From Chloroflexota bacterium (lineage in GTDB: Bacteria > Chloroflexota > UBA6077 > JACCZL01): a DNA stretch of 58,506 bases. Position 1 is the stretch's first letter. Each line of letters starts with the position of its first letter. The DNA is taken from NCBI GenBank assembly GCA_030447245.1, contig JAUJPG010000020.1, positions 1 through 58,506 on the forward strand, read 5' to 3'. The notes under the pieces were generated by a model. The model had not been told where the DNA came from, made no database searches, and saw only the letters and a list, made by a program, of their open reading frames with translations. Both the position numbers and the translations under genes were made by a program. This document shows, in pieces, positions 16,576-26,354 of the stretch.

Positions 16576-18645
16576 ATGAGCCGGAGTGCGCGCAAGCGGG
16601 TGCTGGTCAGCGTCGGCCTGGCGCTGGCGGTCGGCGCGCTGCTCGCCGCGGCCCACCAGCTCGCCTTCTTCTCGACCGCGCAGCTCCAGAGCACCGATTT
16701 TCTGTTCAGGACCCGCGGCGGCGAGGCAGCCCGCGCCACCGTGATCGTGGGGGTCGACCAGCGCAGCTACCGCGAGCTGCTCCCGCGGTACGGCACCCTC
16801 GTCGACTGGCCGCGCACGCTGTACGCCCGCGCCTTGGACGCGCTGGGCCAGGCCGGCCCGCGGGTCGTCGTGGTCGACATCATCTTCGACGACGCGAAGC
16901 CCGAGGACCAGGAGCTGGCGGCGGCAATCAAGCGCACCGGCAACGTCGTCATGGCGGCCGAGGCTGAGGGCCCGAGTAGTCTGGCTCCGCTGCCCGGCGT
17001 TGCGCAGCGGTTCGAGGCCTTTGTCCGGTCCACCGCCACCCTGCGGGAGGCCGCGGCAGCAGAAGGCGTGGTCAACGTGACCGCCGACCGGGATGGGCTG
17101 ATTCGCAGCCTGCCGCTGTTGCTGAGGGCCGGCGACGAGGACGTACCCTCGCTGGCGCTGGCAACCGTCGCGCGGTACATCCGGCGGCCGCGGGTGATCG
17201 ACGCACCGCCGACTGACGACCGCGTGTACGCGGCCGGGCGGGCCATCCCAATCCTGCCGCCCGGCCGCTTGCTGATCAACTTCCTCGGCCCCCCGAGCGG
17301 CTTGGAAAGCGGCGGGGCCTTCACCATCATTCCCTTCGTCGACGTGCTCGAGGGTCGCTTCGACCCCGCGCTGGTCCGCGACAAGATCGTCCTGCTCGGG
17401 CTGACCATCCGCGGGATCAACGAGCACGCCACCCCGTCCACGTCGGTCACCCGCATGTGGGGTGTCGAGCTCCTCGGCCACGCGGTCGAGACGATCCTGA
17501 CCCAGCGCTACCTCGTTCCGGCCCCGGCGCCGATGACGATCGGCGGCGTCTTCCTGCTAGCCGTGCTGGCCGCGCTGCTGGTCGCCGTCTGGCGGCCGCT
17601 GCTCGCCGCGGTGGTGACGCTCGCCCTGCTCGTGGCCTACCTGCTGACGGCGATGGTCGCGGTCGACAACGGCCTGCTGCTGAACCTGGTCTACCCGCCG
17701 GCCGCCCTGCTGGTCGGGCTGGCGGCTGCGCTGATTTACCGTGTGGTCTTCGAGCAGGCCGAGCAGCGGGCCATCCGCGATGTGCTGGCGCGTTACCTGT
17801 CGCCGTCGGTCAGCCGCTGGGTGCTCAAGGATCCAGACCGCCTGCGCCTGGGAGGCCAGACGCGCACGATGTCAGTGCTCTTCTCCGACGTGCGCGGCTT
17901 CACCACCATCTCCCACGCCATGGACCCGCAGGACGTGACCGCCCTGCTCAACGAGTACATGAGCGCGATGACCGACGTCGTGTTCGCGCACGACGGCGTG
18001 CTCGACAAGGACATCGGCGATGCGATCATGGCCTTCTGGAACGCCCCGATGGAGCAATCGGACCACGCCCGGCGGGCCTGCGAGACCGCGCTGGACATGA
18101 TCGAGACGCTGCGCACGCTGCAGGCCGACTGGCAGCGGCGCGGGGTGCCAGCGCTGGAGCTGGGAATCGGGATCAACACCGGCCCGATGCTGGTTGGCAA
18201 CATGGGCTCACGCCAGCGGCTGGCGTACACCGTGCTCGGCGACACGGTCAACGTCGCCTCCCGTCTCGAGGGGCTCAGCAAGGACTACGGCACCCGGGTG
18301 GTGATCGGGGAGGCCACCCGCAAGGCGGCCGGCGATGACTTCGTCTACCGCTACCTGGACATGGTCGCGGTCAAAGGCCGCCCTGAGCCGCTGGCGGTCT
18401 ACGAGGTCGTCTGCCGCGCCGGTCAGCTAGACCCAGACCGGGCGGCGCTGCTCGAGCGCTATCGACGCGGGATCGAGCTGTACCGCACCCGCCGATGGGC
18501 CGACGCCGCCGGGCTGTTCGCCGAGTTGCTGGCGAGCGCGCCCGGCGACGGCCCGAGCGCGCTCTACTTCCGGCGCAGCAACGCGCTGCTCGCAAGCCCG
18601 CCGCCGGCCGATTGGGACGGCGTCTTCGTGGCTACGACGAAGTAA
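16576..18645 (+). CDS. CHASE2-domain class III adenylate/guanylate cyclase
   Basis: The 689-residue membrane receptor has an N-terminal membrane helix, then a CHASE2 extracellular sensor (FRTRGGEAARATVIVGVDQRSY, then DWPRTLYARALDALGQAGPRVVVVDIIF and RDKIVLLGLTIRG). Three membrane helices follow around residues 315-390, and then the catalytic domain. Metal-binding Asp438 (LFSDVRGFT) and Asp482 (DKDIGDAIMAF) are present, as are the purine-selecting Lys478 and VLGDTVNVASRLEG, so it should be active, most likely making cAMP. A short helical tail follows. Its 3' end overlaps by 14 bases with the convergent FecR-domain gene; CHASE2 and FecR proteins are often encoded together. Confidence 0.9.
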   Translation: MSRSARKRVLVSVGLALAVGALLAAAHQLAFFSTAQLQSTDFLFRTRGGEAARATVIVGVDQRSYRELLPRYGTLVDWPRTLYARALDALGQAGPRVVVVDIIFDDAKPEDQELAAAIKRTGNVVMAAEAEGPSSLAPLPGVAQRFEAFVRSTATLREAAAAEGVVNVTADRDGLIRSLPLLLRAGDEDVPSLALATVARYIRRPRVIDAPPTDDRVYAAGRAIPILPPGRLLINFLGPPSGLESGGAFTIIPFVDVLEGRFDPALVRDKIVLLGLTIRGINEHATPSTSVTRMWGVELLGHAVETILTQRYLVPAPAPMTIGGVFLLAVLAALLVAVWRPLLAAVVTLALLVAYLLTAMVAVDNGLLLNLVYPPAALLVGLAAALIYRVVFEQAEQRAIRDVLARYLSPSVSRWVLKDPDRLRLGGQTRTMSVLFSDVRGFTTISHAMDPQDVTALLNEYMSAMTDVVFAHDGVLDKDIGDAIMAFWNAPMEQSDHARRACETALDMIETLRTLQADWQRRGVPALELGIGINTGPMLVGNMGSRQRLAYTVLGDTVNVASRLEGLSKDYGTRVVIGEATRKAAGDDFVYRYLDMVAVKGRPEPLAVYEVVCRAGQLDPDRAALLERYRRGIELYRTRRWADAAGLFAELLASAPGDGPSALYFRRSNALLASPPPADWDGVFVATTK

Positions 18646-19818
18646 CCGGCCGGGCCCACCAGCCGGACGCCAGGGCAAGGCGCCGAACGTCTCCGTCAGC
18701 CGGGGCGCCCCCAGCAGGGGATCCGCTCCCGGCCCGGTCTCCACCCACCGTCTCCAGCTCGCTGGGCGAGAGCAGGATCTTTCCCGGCAGCGGCCCACTC
18801 AGCGGCTCGACCAGGGCGACGCTGCCGCCCAGCACCTGCGCCGTTGGTGGGTCAGCGCTGGTGGCCGGGTCGAGCTTCTGGGTGATCCCGGTGCTGAGCC
18901 GTTCGCCCCTGGTGATCGTCCCGGACAGCTCGTGCCGGTAGACCTGGCGGCCCCGGAAGAGCCCAACCACGCTCACCTCGAACGGACCATCCTGCTGGCC
19001 TTCCAGCACCAGGGTGAAGGGGCCGGGCTGGCCGGCCGGCAGCTCCAGGACTCGGCTGCCGTCGTCATTCAGCAGCGAGTCCGAGCCGAAGACCTGGTTC
19101 ACCTCGATGCCCGGGCTGACGAAGCCCAGCACGCGTGCGCGGTCCGGCATCTGGACGAGCGGCAGCACGCCGGCCGAGGTGCTGACCGTGAGGACGCTCT
19201 GGTGCACCGCGAACGCCCGCGGAGCCGGGACCTGGCCGGCCTCCACCGTGGTGGCCTGGCCGGGCTGGAGCGTCAACGCTGGCTCGCCGTGCTTACCCTC
19301 GACGGTCAGCTCGCCGCCCTTGGTCCAGCACACGAAGCTGCCATCCGGGTTCTGCCGGCCGCCGATCCGGCCGCTGTGGACGGTGGCGCTGGCGGTGTTC
19401 GACTCGATCGAGAAGCTCGATCCAGGGTCGGCCAGGCCGACAGCTCGCGCCCAGACCGTGCCGCCATTGATCTGGACAACGACGGTCGAGCCCTGCTGTC
19501 CCCCACCGACCTGGGCCGTCCTGATCTCGACGTCAGACTCCGGCTCGACGGTCGCGGTGCTGCCGTCGAGGAAAGTGACCAGTGCCCGGGCGCCCGGCCC
19601 GGTCAGGATGCGATCGCCCACGGCCAGGTCGATCCCGTCGGCGGCGGCCTCCGACTGGCTGACGCCGGCCGGGACGTGCCGGACGTCGCCAGCCAGGACG
19701 CTGAGCGTGGCCGTGAAAGACGCAATGCCGGGACCACCCGGGGCTGTGCCGCGACGCCCTGGCCCGGGAGCGTCAGCCCCAGCATCAACGCGAATGCGAG
19801 CATCAGACGTCGTGCCAT
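18632..19818 (-). CDS. FecR-domain periplasmic/extracellular protein with one apparent frameshift
   Basis: ATG 19818 follows AGGAGGGG and encodes a signal peptide (MARRLMLAFALMLGLTLPGQGVAA). The FecR domain then continues in a different frame: GIASFTATLSVLAGDVRHVPAG, VGDRILTGPGARALVTFLDGSTATVEPESDVEI, GGTVWARAVGLADPGSSFSIES. A one-base indel near 19740, in CCACCCGGGGC, joins the two frames. FecR domains are beta-rich ligand or signalling modules. The C-terminal half holds a Pro/Ser-rich tail. Without the frameshift only the part starting at GTG 19621 would be translated and it would lack export. The partner may be the convergent CHASE2 cyclase. Confidence 0.75.
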
Positions 19819-20184
19819 CCCGGCCCCTCCTGCCCGGTCAAGAGCCGCGAGCCGGCCAGTCCGTGGGTGCCGGACGCCAGCCGCTGCGATGCCCTTCCGA
19901 GTGACCCGAGTCTACCAGCCGCTCCACCAGCGGTCAATCGTGAGCTCAGCCCTGAAGCGATGGGTTCGAGACGAAAGGTAGCTCCTCGATCCGCCATGGT
20001 CCGCGTTCAGCAGTGATCAAGCAGCGCGCGGTCACGCGGATGGCGCGGGCGAGCAGCGAGCGGCGGTGTCGACAGCGGCGGGCGATGACGCTCCGGCGGA
20101 TGCCGTATGTCGTCTGCCACGGGTTGGCGCATCACGGCGAACACGGTGTACATTGAAGCGGGCACAACGCCTGGGAGGACTGTC
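19819..20184. other. Intergenic, no gene recognised
   Basis: About 365 bases between the divergent FecR-domain and DUF1059 genes. It should hold both promoters, but no clear hexamer pair stands out in the GC-rich sequence and no protein is recognisable. Confidence 0.5.
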
Positions 20185-20376
20185 ATGGCCAAGACGATCT
20201 CGTGTCGGGAAGTGGGCCTCTTCACTGACTGCGACGAAGTCATGCGCGCAGACACCGAGGACGAGGTGCTGAGCAGCGCCGCCGCCCACGGCCGCCAGGC
20301 CCATGCCATGACCGACGAGCAGCTGAACGATCCGCAGACGCAGCAGACGATCCGGGGCTTCGTCCGCGAGGGCTGA
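20185..20376 (+). CDS. DUF1059 small protein
   Basis: The 63-residue product MAKTISCREVGLFTDCDEVM... TEDEVLSSAAAHGRQAH matches DUF1059, a small family with a conserved 'C.(D/E)(V/L)G..CD....A' start and a C-terminal 'E(D/E)L...A..H' helix. Function is unknown. ATG 20185 follows GGGAGG by about seven bases. The gene runs straight into the DUF2182 remnant. Confidence 0.85.
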   Translation: MAKTISCREVGLFTDCDEVMRADTEDEVLSSAAAHGRQAHAMTDEQLNDPQTQQTIRGFVREG

Positions 20377-20738
20377 CCGACCCGTCGGCCGCGGCGGGCC
20401 TCTACCAGCTCACCCCGCTCAAGGAGCGCTGCCTCTCTCACTGCCGCTCGCCGCTCTCGTTCGTGATGCACCACTGGTGGCCCGGCATGGGCGGGGCGTG
20501 GCGGATGGGCGTCGACCACGGGGTCTACTGCGTTGGCTGCTGCTGGGCGCTCTTCGTCCTCCTGGTCGTCGTCGGGCTGGCGAGCCTGCCCTGGATGGGG
20601 CTCATCACCCTGATCGTCTGCGCCGAGAAGCTGCTGCCCCGCGGAAGGGCGGTCACCCTGGGGGTTGCAGGCATCCTCGTCGCCATCGGCGTGCTGACGC
20701 TGGCGCGCCCCGAGCTCCTGGCGCCGACCCTCGGCTGA
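20373..20738 (+). pseudogene. DUF2182 integral membrane protein, C-terminal remnant
   Basis: An open frame that overlaps the DUF1059 stop reads AAGLYQLTPLKERCLSHCRSPLSFVMHHW, then MGVDHGVYCVGCCWALFVLLVVVGLASLPWMGL and EKLLPRGRAV with two further hydrophobic stretches. This is the C-terminal half of DUF2182, a polytopic family with conserved Cys in 'LK..CL.HCR.P' and 'GxxCxGCCW' that is thought to bind metal. The N-terminal spans are missing and no ATG precedes the conserved Cys motif; the first usable start (GTG 20463) lies after it. It looks like a deletion scar, although an in-frame CTG at 20373 cannot be excluded. Confidence 0.6.
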
Positions 20739-21135
20739 GGGGGTGAAGCCGCGCGCGAGCCAGACCCATCGGTGAGTCGTTCGATCGCCACGGCCGGCCC
20801 CGGGGCGGCGAACCGCCGGCGCACCCGCTTAGCCGTCGAGCGGCTGAGATCCGGGGCGCGCCGCGGGCCCGCACCCCGCGCAGCGCTCGTGTACCCCCGG
20901 GACGTCGGCATTCCGCACAAGCTCGGCCACGCCTTCCTCCCCGAGAGATGAGGCACCGGACCCGCGACAAGGTCCGGGGCGTACAAGACGCGAGGCCATC
21001 GACACCCATTGGCTTCAGCCTTGACGGGGGTTGAAGGGCAGGCGATAGTAGCGGCAGGCGCATACCGGCTTTGTTGACGAGGATCCCGGCCGCCTCGGGC
21101 ACTGACGCGGGCAGTTGCGGGATTGGGGTAGGGAG
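20739..21135. other. Intergenic, no gene recognised
   Basis: About 400 bases with no recognisable protein on either strand. A CCGGAC-N10-GTCCGG inverted repeat lies near 20957-20978. The promoter of the redoxin gene should be at the right end. Confidence 0.45.
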
Positions 21136-21798
21136 ATGGCGACCTTGGAGCGGCAGGCGCCCGTCGGGCCCGGCGAGCCGGCCCCGGATTTCACCTTGCC
21201 AGCCGCGGACCGAGAAGGCTTCTTCTCGCTTGCCGATTACCGTGGCCGAAGCCCCCTCCTACTGACCCTCAATCGTGGGCTGTGGTGCCCGTTCTGTCGG
21301 CGGCACATCGCGCGCCTGGGAGGTACGCGAGCGAAGCTGGAGTCGGTCGGGGTGGAGACGCTCGCCGTCGTCGCCACGAAGCCCGAGCGTGCCCGTCTCT
21401 ACCTGCGGTTTCGCGCCGCGAGCGTTCCGCTCGCCGCAGACCCGGAGTTGAGCACGCACCGAAGCTACGGATTGCCGAAGCCCGTGTTGACTCCAGAGCT
21501 CCTCGAAGCCGCTCGGTCTGTGCGGGTCAATCCAGCAGGCAATCTTCCGGAGCCGGTCCCGCTGATGGACGTAAACGATGTTGCGAATCGGCTGGATGGC
21601 TTCGAGCTCACGGACACGGATCGGGACGACATGGAGCTCCAGTTCGCGACCGGCCCTCAGACCCACGGCCAGTTCTTGATCGACAGGGATGGGATCGTCC
21701 GCTGGAGAAACATCGAGTGCGCAGAGGGCCTGAGTGGTGCTGGCAGGTACCCGACCGATGAGGACTTGCTGGCCGCGGCCCGGGCGCTGGTTGGCTGA
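21136..21798 (+). CDS. AhpC/TSA (redoxin) family protein
   Basis: The 220-residue protein is a thioredoxin-fold peroxiredoxin-like redoxin. Its N-terminus PGEPAPDFTLPAADREGFFSLADYRG is followed by LTLNRGLWCPFCRRHIARL, a CxxC centre, then VVATKPERARLYLRFRAASVPLAADPE and a late HGQFLIDRDGIVRWRNIE strand. The CPFC pair suggests disulphide reductase or peroxidase activity. ATG 21136 is supported by the partial paralogue at 25176, which starts at the same residue. A TTG 21 bases upstream is possible but less likely. Confidence 0.85.
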   Translation: MATLERQAPVGPGEPAPDFTLPAADREGFFSLADYRGRSPLLLTLNRGLWCPFCRRHIARLGGTRAKLESVGVETLAVVATKPERARLYLRFRAASVPLAADPELSTHRSYGLPKPVLTPELLEAARSVRVNPAGNLPEPVPLMDVNDVANRLDGFELTDTDRDDMELQFATGPQTHGQFLIDRDGIVRWRNIECAEGLSGAGRYPTDEDLLAAARALVG

Positions 21799-21884
21799 CC
21801 GTCGCGGGTACCGTCGGCTCGGGGATCGGCCGCGGCTATGACGCTCCAACCGAGTTCGCCTGTTGTCGGATGTTCGGAGGCCGG

Positions 21885-24800
21885 ATGAGCGCCGCCTGCC
21901 CATCCTGCGGCTTTGCCTGTCCGCCCGATTTCGCCTTCTGCCCGAAGTGCGGTACCGGGCTCGGTCAGGGCACCGCGAGCCCGCCTCGACCAATCGTCCC
22001 ATCCGGCGAGGAGCGCCTGGCTACCCTGCAGCAGCTCATGCCCGCCGCGCTGGCCGAGCAGGTGAGGACTGCCGCGGACCGCGCCGCCGAGAGCGAGCGG
22101 CGCCAGGTCACCGTCCTGTTCGCCGACCTGTCCGGCTTCACCGCCTTCGCCGAGACGCTCGACCCGGAAGATGTGGCGGCGATCGTCGACCGTTGCTTGC
22201 GCGCCATGGCCGACGCCATCTACCGCTACGAAGGCACGGTCGACAAGTACATCGGCGACTGCGTCATGGCGCTCTTCGGTGCGCCAGTCGCCCACGAGGA
22301 CGATCCGGAGCGTGCCATCCGCGCCGCCCTCGAGATGCGCGACCGCGTCGTGCCGATCGATGCCGAGCTCCGCGAAACTGGGCCGCTGGGCGCGCCAGTG
22401 CTGTCCCTGCACGTCGGCATCAACACGGGCCTGGTCGTGGCCGGCGCGGTCGGGAGCGACCGTCGCCGCGAGTACACGGTGCTCGGCGACGCGGTCAACG
22501 TGGCGGCGAGACTCGGGTCCGAGGCCGGCAGTGGTGAGGTGCTCGTCGGCGAGTCGACCCAGCGCCTCGCTCGCCACGCCGTCGCGTTCGAGCCTCTTGG
22601 CCAACTGAGCGTTCGTGGAAGGGCCGAGCCGATCACGGCCTACCGACTACTTGGCCTGCTTGACGAGCCGCGCTCCGCCCGCGGCTTGGAGGCCCACACC
22701 CTGGCGGCGCCCCTGGTCGGGCGCGACGACCAGCTCGGGGCGCTCATCGCGGCCTTCGAACAGATGGTGGGCGGCCAGACGCAGGTGGTCAGTCTCATCG
22801 GCGAGGCGGGGGCCGGCAAGTCGCGGCTGCTGCGCGAGGTCCTTGCCCGGCTCGAGGGCGAGGGGTGGCTTGCGGCCGAGCGAGTGACCGTCCGCCATGC
22901 CGCGTGCTCCTCACTCGGCGAGGAGGCGTATGGTGTGCTGGCCGCCGTCTTGCGCGACTCCTGGAGCGTGGCACCGGACGATCCGCCCGACCGGGCGCGG
23001 CAGAAAATCGCCGCCGGACTGGCGAGGCTCGGACAGGATGCGGGCGCGGTTGCCCACACCGCGCCGCTGGTCGGCCATCTCCTCGGCGTCGAGTACGACG
23101 ATCCACGCCTCCGCTACGTCGAACCTGAGCAGCTCAAGCGCCAGCTCTTCCTGGTGGTCCGCGACCTCTTCGAGCGTCGGCTCCAGCATGGGCCGTTCGT
23201 GCTTGTCGTGGAGGACCTGCACTGGGCCGACGCCGCCTCGCTGGAGCTGCTGCGCTTCGTCGTCGACCAGCTGGACGACCGACAACTGCTGCTCTTGCTT
23301 GCGCACCGCCCGACGATCGACGCCAGCGCACTGGTCAGCGCCAGAGCCACCTACACCACCATCCGGCTGGCGCCGCTGTCGTCGGCTGAGAGCGGCGCGC
23401 TGCTGGACGCATTCTTCGGTCCATCGGCGGGCCGGATCCCGGCCTCACTGCGCGAGCTGATCGTCGGCCGTGCCGGCGGCAATCCCTTCTACCTCGAAGA
23501 GGTCGTCCGGAGCTTGATTGATGCGAATGTGCTGGCGCGGGAAGGCGACGGCTGGGTCTGCACCGCCGACGTGGCGACCGTCGACGTGCCGCCGACGGTC
23601 CAGGGTGTCCTGCTGGCCCGGCTCGACTGCCTGCCGGCCCGCGCTCGCCGCCTCGTCCAGGAGGCCGCCGTGCTCGGGATGACCTTCGGCGCGCGACTGC
23701 TCCGGGCGGTGTGCAGCGAGCCGGACACGCTCGAGGACGGGCTGGGCGTGCTCCAACATGCCGAGCTCCTGGAGGAGCTCCCGCGGCTGGAGGGCGCACC
23801 GGCCGAGGCCGAGCGTCAGTATCGGTTCGTCCACGCGCTCATCCAGGAAGTCGCCTACCATAGCCTCCTCGTCCGCCGCCGAACCGAGCTGCACGGTCGC
23901 GCGGGCGGGGCGCTCGAGCACCTTTGCAGCGGCCATCCGGAGCGGCTGGAAGACCTGGAGGCGCTCGGCCACCACTTCAGCGCGAGCGCTGACAAGCTCA
24001 AGGGGGCGCGCTACCTGACGGCGGCGGGCGACTGGGCGGCCGCGATTTACGCGAACGAGGACGCCGGTCGCTACTATCGGCGTGGGCTCGAGACGTTGGC
24101 GGCGTGCGACCCGGTGAGGGCTCGCCCCGATCGTCTGGCAGCAGGCGAGCGACTGGGGGATGTTCTCGGGCCGGCCGGCCGACGCGACGAGGCGCTGGAG
24201 CAGTACGAGGTCGTCCTCCGCGCCTACGAGGAGGATGGCGATCGACCCGCCCTGGCCCGGCTGCGGCGCAAGATTGGCGCGCTCCACTGGGCGGCGGGCG
24301 ATCGGACCGAGGCGCTGTCGCACTACTGGGCCGGTTTGGCGCTGCTCGACGGGCAGATCAGCCACATCGAGCTGGCCCACCTGTACCAGGAGATGGGCCG
24401 GCTTGCCTTCCGCGGTGGCGACAACGAGCAGGCGATCAGTTGGGCGGAGCGGGCCCGCGCGCTGGCCGCGCAGTTGGCGAGCGTGGTCACCGCGCCGGAA
24501 GCCCGCAAGGAAGCCGCCGCGGTAATCGCCCACGCGCACAACACCCGTGGCGTTGCTCTGGCGCGAACCGGCCGACTGGAGGAAGCGGTGGTGGAGGTCG
24601 AGCGCTGCGTCGCCGTGGCCGGGGAGCAGGAGCTGCCCCAGGTGGCCTGTCGGGCCTACACCAATCTCGGGGTCCTCTATAGCACGCTCGACCCTCGGCG
24701 GGCGATCGAGACCTGCCTGGCCGGTCTTGAGCTGGCCAAGAAGATCGGCGACCTCGGCCTCCAGCCCTGGCTGTATGCGAACCTGGCCGGCGCCTACTGC

Positions 24801-25157
24801 ACCTTCACCGGACAGTGCGAGGAGGAGGGAATCGCCGCGGCCCGGGCCGCGATCGAGCTGGACCGGCGGCTCGGACAACTCGACCACCTGGCGGTGCCGC
24901 TAATCGTGCTGGGACAGATCTACCAGTGCCACGGCGAGCCAGAACCGGCACTTCAGTGCTACCAGGAAGCCTTGAGGCTGGCCGAAGAGATGCAGGAACC
25001 GCAGCTCCTGTTCCCGTGCTATGATGGCCTCGCCACGCTCCACCTCGAGCTGGGCGATGAGAGCCTGGCCGAGCAGTTCATGCTCAGGGCTCAGAAGCTC
25101 TGTGAGCAAGGCGGTATGGACGCGGACTTGCTCGTCGTGTTGCCGTTCCTCAGCTAG
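21885..25157 (+). CDS. Zinc-ribbon, class III cyclase, AAA ATPase and TPR fusion
   Basis: The 1,090-residue protein begins with a zinc ribbon (CPSC...CPKC, residues 5-25). A class III cyclase domain follows, with metal-binding Asp81 (LFADLSGFT), Asp125 and Lys (DKYIGDCVMALF), and VLGDAVNVAARLG, all the residues needed for cAMP synthesis. The AAA module starts near residue 275 (PLVGRDDQL), with Walker A GEAGAGKS at about 306-313 and Walker B FVLVVEDLHWAD, followed by about 450 residues of TPR-like helices. This CyaA-type layout is a soluble, ATP-gated signalling scaffold. ATG 21885 follows GGAGG and is preferred to the ATG 15 bases upstream. It is flanked by a redoxin gene and its deleted copy. 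Confidence 0.92.
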   Translation: MSAACPSCGFACPPDFAFCPKCGTGLGQGTASPPRPIVPSGEERLATLQQLMPAALAEQVRTAADRAAESERRQVTVLFADLSGFTAFAETLDPEDVAAIVDRCLRAMADAIYRYEGTVDKYIGDCVMALFGAPVAHEDDPERAIRAALEMRDRVVPIDAELRETGPLGAPVLSLHVGINTGLVVAGAVGSDRRREYTVLGDAVNVAARLGSEAGSGEVLVGESTQRLARHAVAFEPLGQLSVRGRAEPITAYRLLGLLDEPRSARGLEAHTLAAPLVGRDDQLGALIAAFEQMVGGQTQVVSLIGEAGAGKSRLLREVLARLEGEGWLAAERVTVRHAACSSLGEEAYGVLAAVLRDSWSVAPDDPPDRARQKIAAGLARLGQDAGAVAHTAPLVGHLLGVEYDDPRLRYVEPEQLKRQLFLVVRDLFERRLQHGPFVLVVEDLHWADAASLELLRFVVDQLDDRQLLLLLAHRPTIDASALVSARATYTTIRLAPLSSAESGALLDAFFGPSAGRIPASLRELIVGRAGGNPFYLEEVVRSLIDANVLAREGDGWVCTADVATVDVPPTVQGVLLARLDCLPARARRLVQEAAVLGMTFGARLLRAVCSEPDTLEDGLGVLQHAELLEELPRLEGAPAEAERQYRFVHALIQEVAYHSLLVRRRTELHGRAGGALEHLCSGHPERLEDLEALGHHFSASADKLKGARYLTAAGDWAAAIYANEDAGRYYRRGLETLAACDPVRARPDRLAAGERLGDVLGPAGRRDEALEQYEVVLRAYEEDGDRPALARLRRKIGALHWAAGDRTEALSHYWAGLALLDGQISHIELAHLYQEMGRLAFRGGDNEQAISWAERARALAAQLASVVTAPEARKEAAAVIAHAHNTRGVALARTGRLEEAVVEVERCVAVAGEQELPQVACRAYTNLGVLYSTLDPRRAIETCLAGLELAKKIGDLGLQPWLYANLAGAYCTFTGQCEEEGIAAARAAIELDRRLGQLDHLAVPLIVLGQIYQCHGEPEPALQCYQEALRLAEEMQEPQLLFPCYDGLATLHLELGDESLAEQFMLRAQKLCEQGGMDADLLVVLPFLS

Positions 25158-25175
25158 CCGCGAGTCGGAGGTGGG

Positions 25176-25377
25176 ATGCCGACCGTCAAACGGCAAGCAC
25201 CGATCCAGCCGGGTGAGCCGGCGCACGGAGAACCTCTGGAATGGGCAGTTCCTGGTCGACCGGCACGGCATCGTCCGCTGGGTCAATGTCGAGGGCACCA
25301 GGGAGGGCTTTCCCGATCTGGTCAAGCTCCCGAGTGACGAGGAGCTGCTGGCGGCCGCCGTGGCGCTGCCCCCGTAA
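25176..25377 (+). pseudogene. Internally deleted redoxin paralogue
   Basis: GGAGGTGGG precedes ATG 25176, which reads MPTVKRQAPIQPGEPAHGE, closely matching the start of the redoxin at 21136 (MATLERQAPVGPGEPAPDF). After about 18 codons the match jumps, in another frame, to the redoxin C-terminus: NGQFLVDRHGIVRWVNVEG, then PSDEELLAAAVAL, against HGQFLIDRDGIVRWRNIE, then PTDEDLLAAARAL. About 140 central codons including the CPFC centre are gone. The gene is therefore dead; it shows that the redoxin was duplicated around the cyclase. Confidence 0.8.
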
Positions 25378-25503
25378 GCGTCGGCGGCCCGGCCGGTCGC
25401 GGCATCGGTCGTCAGGACACGGCTAATACCAAGCTCGGCTGGCCGCGCCCCATATTCGAGTGTGTGGCCAGCCGAGCGGTAATCAGGCTTTGACAATAGC
25501 TGG

Positions 25504-26354
25504 TTACTGGGACGCGCTGGGATTGGCGGCCGAGGCGACATGGCCGCGGAGGTGGCGTACCCGGATGCCGTGGGGATCCGCTGGCACGCCTGGCAGGGTG
25601 TCCGGCAGTCGAGCGATGCCGATCAATTGCCCGGATCGTCCTCCCTGCCGAATCTGGATGACGCCGAGGCCGGGGGTGTTGCCTATCGCTGCGTGCCCAC
25701 CCGATTGGGGCGTTGGTCCGCGGAGGGTCACGAACATCGAATTGCCGCTCGGCGAGAGGTCGAAGATATCCGGGGCCGGATCGCTGCTCAGCGGTCCGGC
25801 GAGGCCGAACCGTTCGACAACCTGGTCGGTGCGCGTATCTACTACAGTCACGTCGTTCTGGATGCGGTCGTTGATCCAGAAGTAGCGTCGGTCCTGGGTG
25901 AACGCGACCCCGTGGGAGTCGAACTCCTGGGTTGCCGAGGTCCTCGAGTACACGACCCGCGGAGCCGGCGTGTTCGGCGGTGTGCCCCCCAAGCTGAAGG
26001 CGCCCAGGTCGAACGCGTAAACGTCGTGGCCCGACAGACGGGCCGGGAGGGACCCGCTGTTCAGGTACATCTTGCCGTCGACCTCGCCCGCGCCGCAGCC
26101 AGTCCAGATGACGCTCCGATCGTACTCCGCTACGATGCGCATCGGCGTCGCGTTGTGATCCATCACGAACAGGCCCCCGCCGCGCAGCGTCACGAAGGTG
26201 TAGCGGTTCGCCTCGTCCACGCGCGGGCAGATCGGCGCGTTGTCGTTCCGAAGCGGGGTCGTGCACAAGGCGCCGCCGGGCGTGACGCAGCCGGCCAGAT
26301 CGAAGGACGTCTCCAGTAGGAAGGAGCCGGCCGCGTAGTCCGTCGCGATCCGGT
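25504..26354 (-). pseudogene. Beta-propeller protein, C-terminal remnant fused to the transposase
   Basis: From RIATDYAAGSFLLETSFDLAG onward the sequence no longer resembles a transposase. It reads as propeller blades: YTFVTLRGGGLFVMDHNATPMRIVAEYDRSVIWTGCGAGEVDGKMYLNSG, then DVYAFDLGAF, FDSHGVAFTQDRRYFWINDRIQNDVTVVDTRTDQVVERF and DIFDLSPSGNSMFVTLRG. These are YVTN/SMP-30-like repeats of exported proteins. The N-terminal blades and signal peptide are missing, and the remnant is joined in frame to the transposase at about 26354. It ends normally at 25504, about 70 bases inside the left inverted repeat. Confidence 0.65.
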
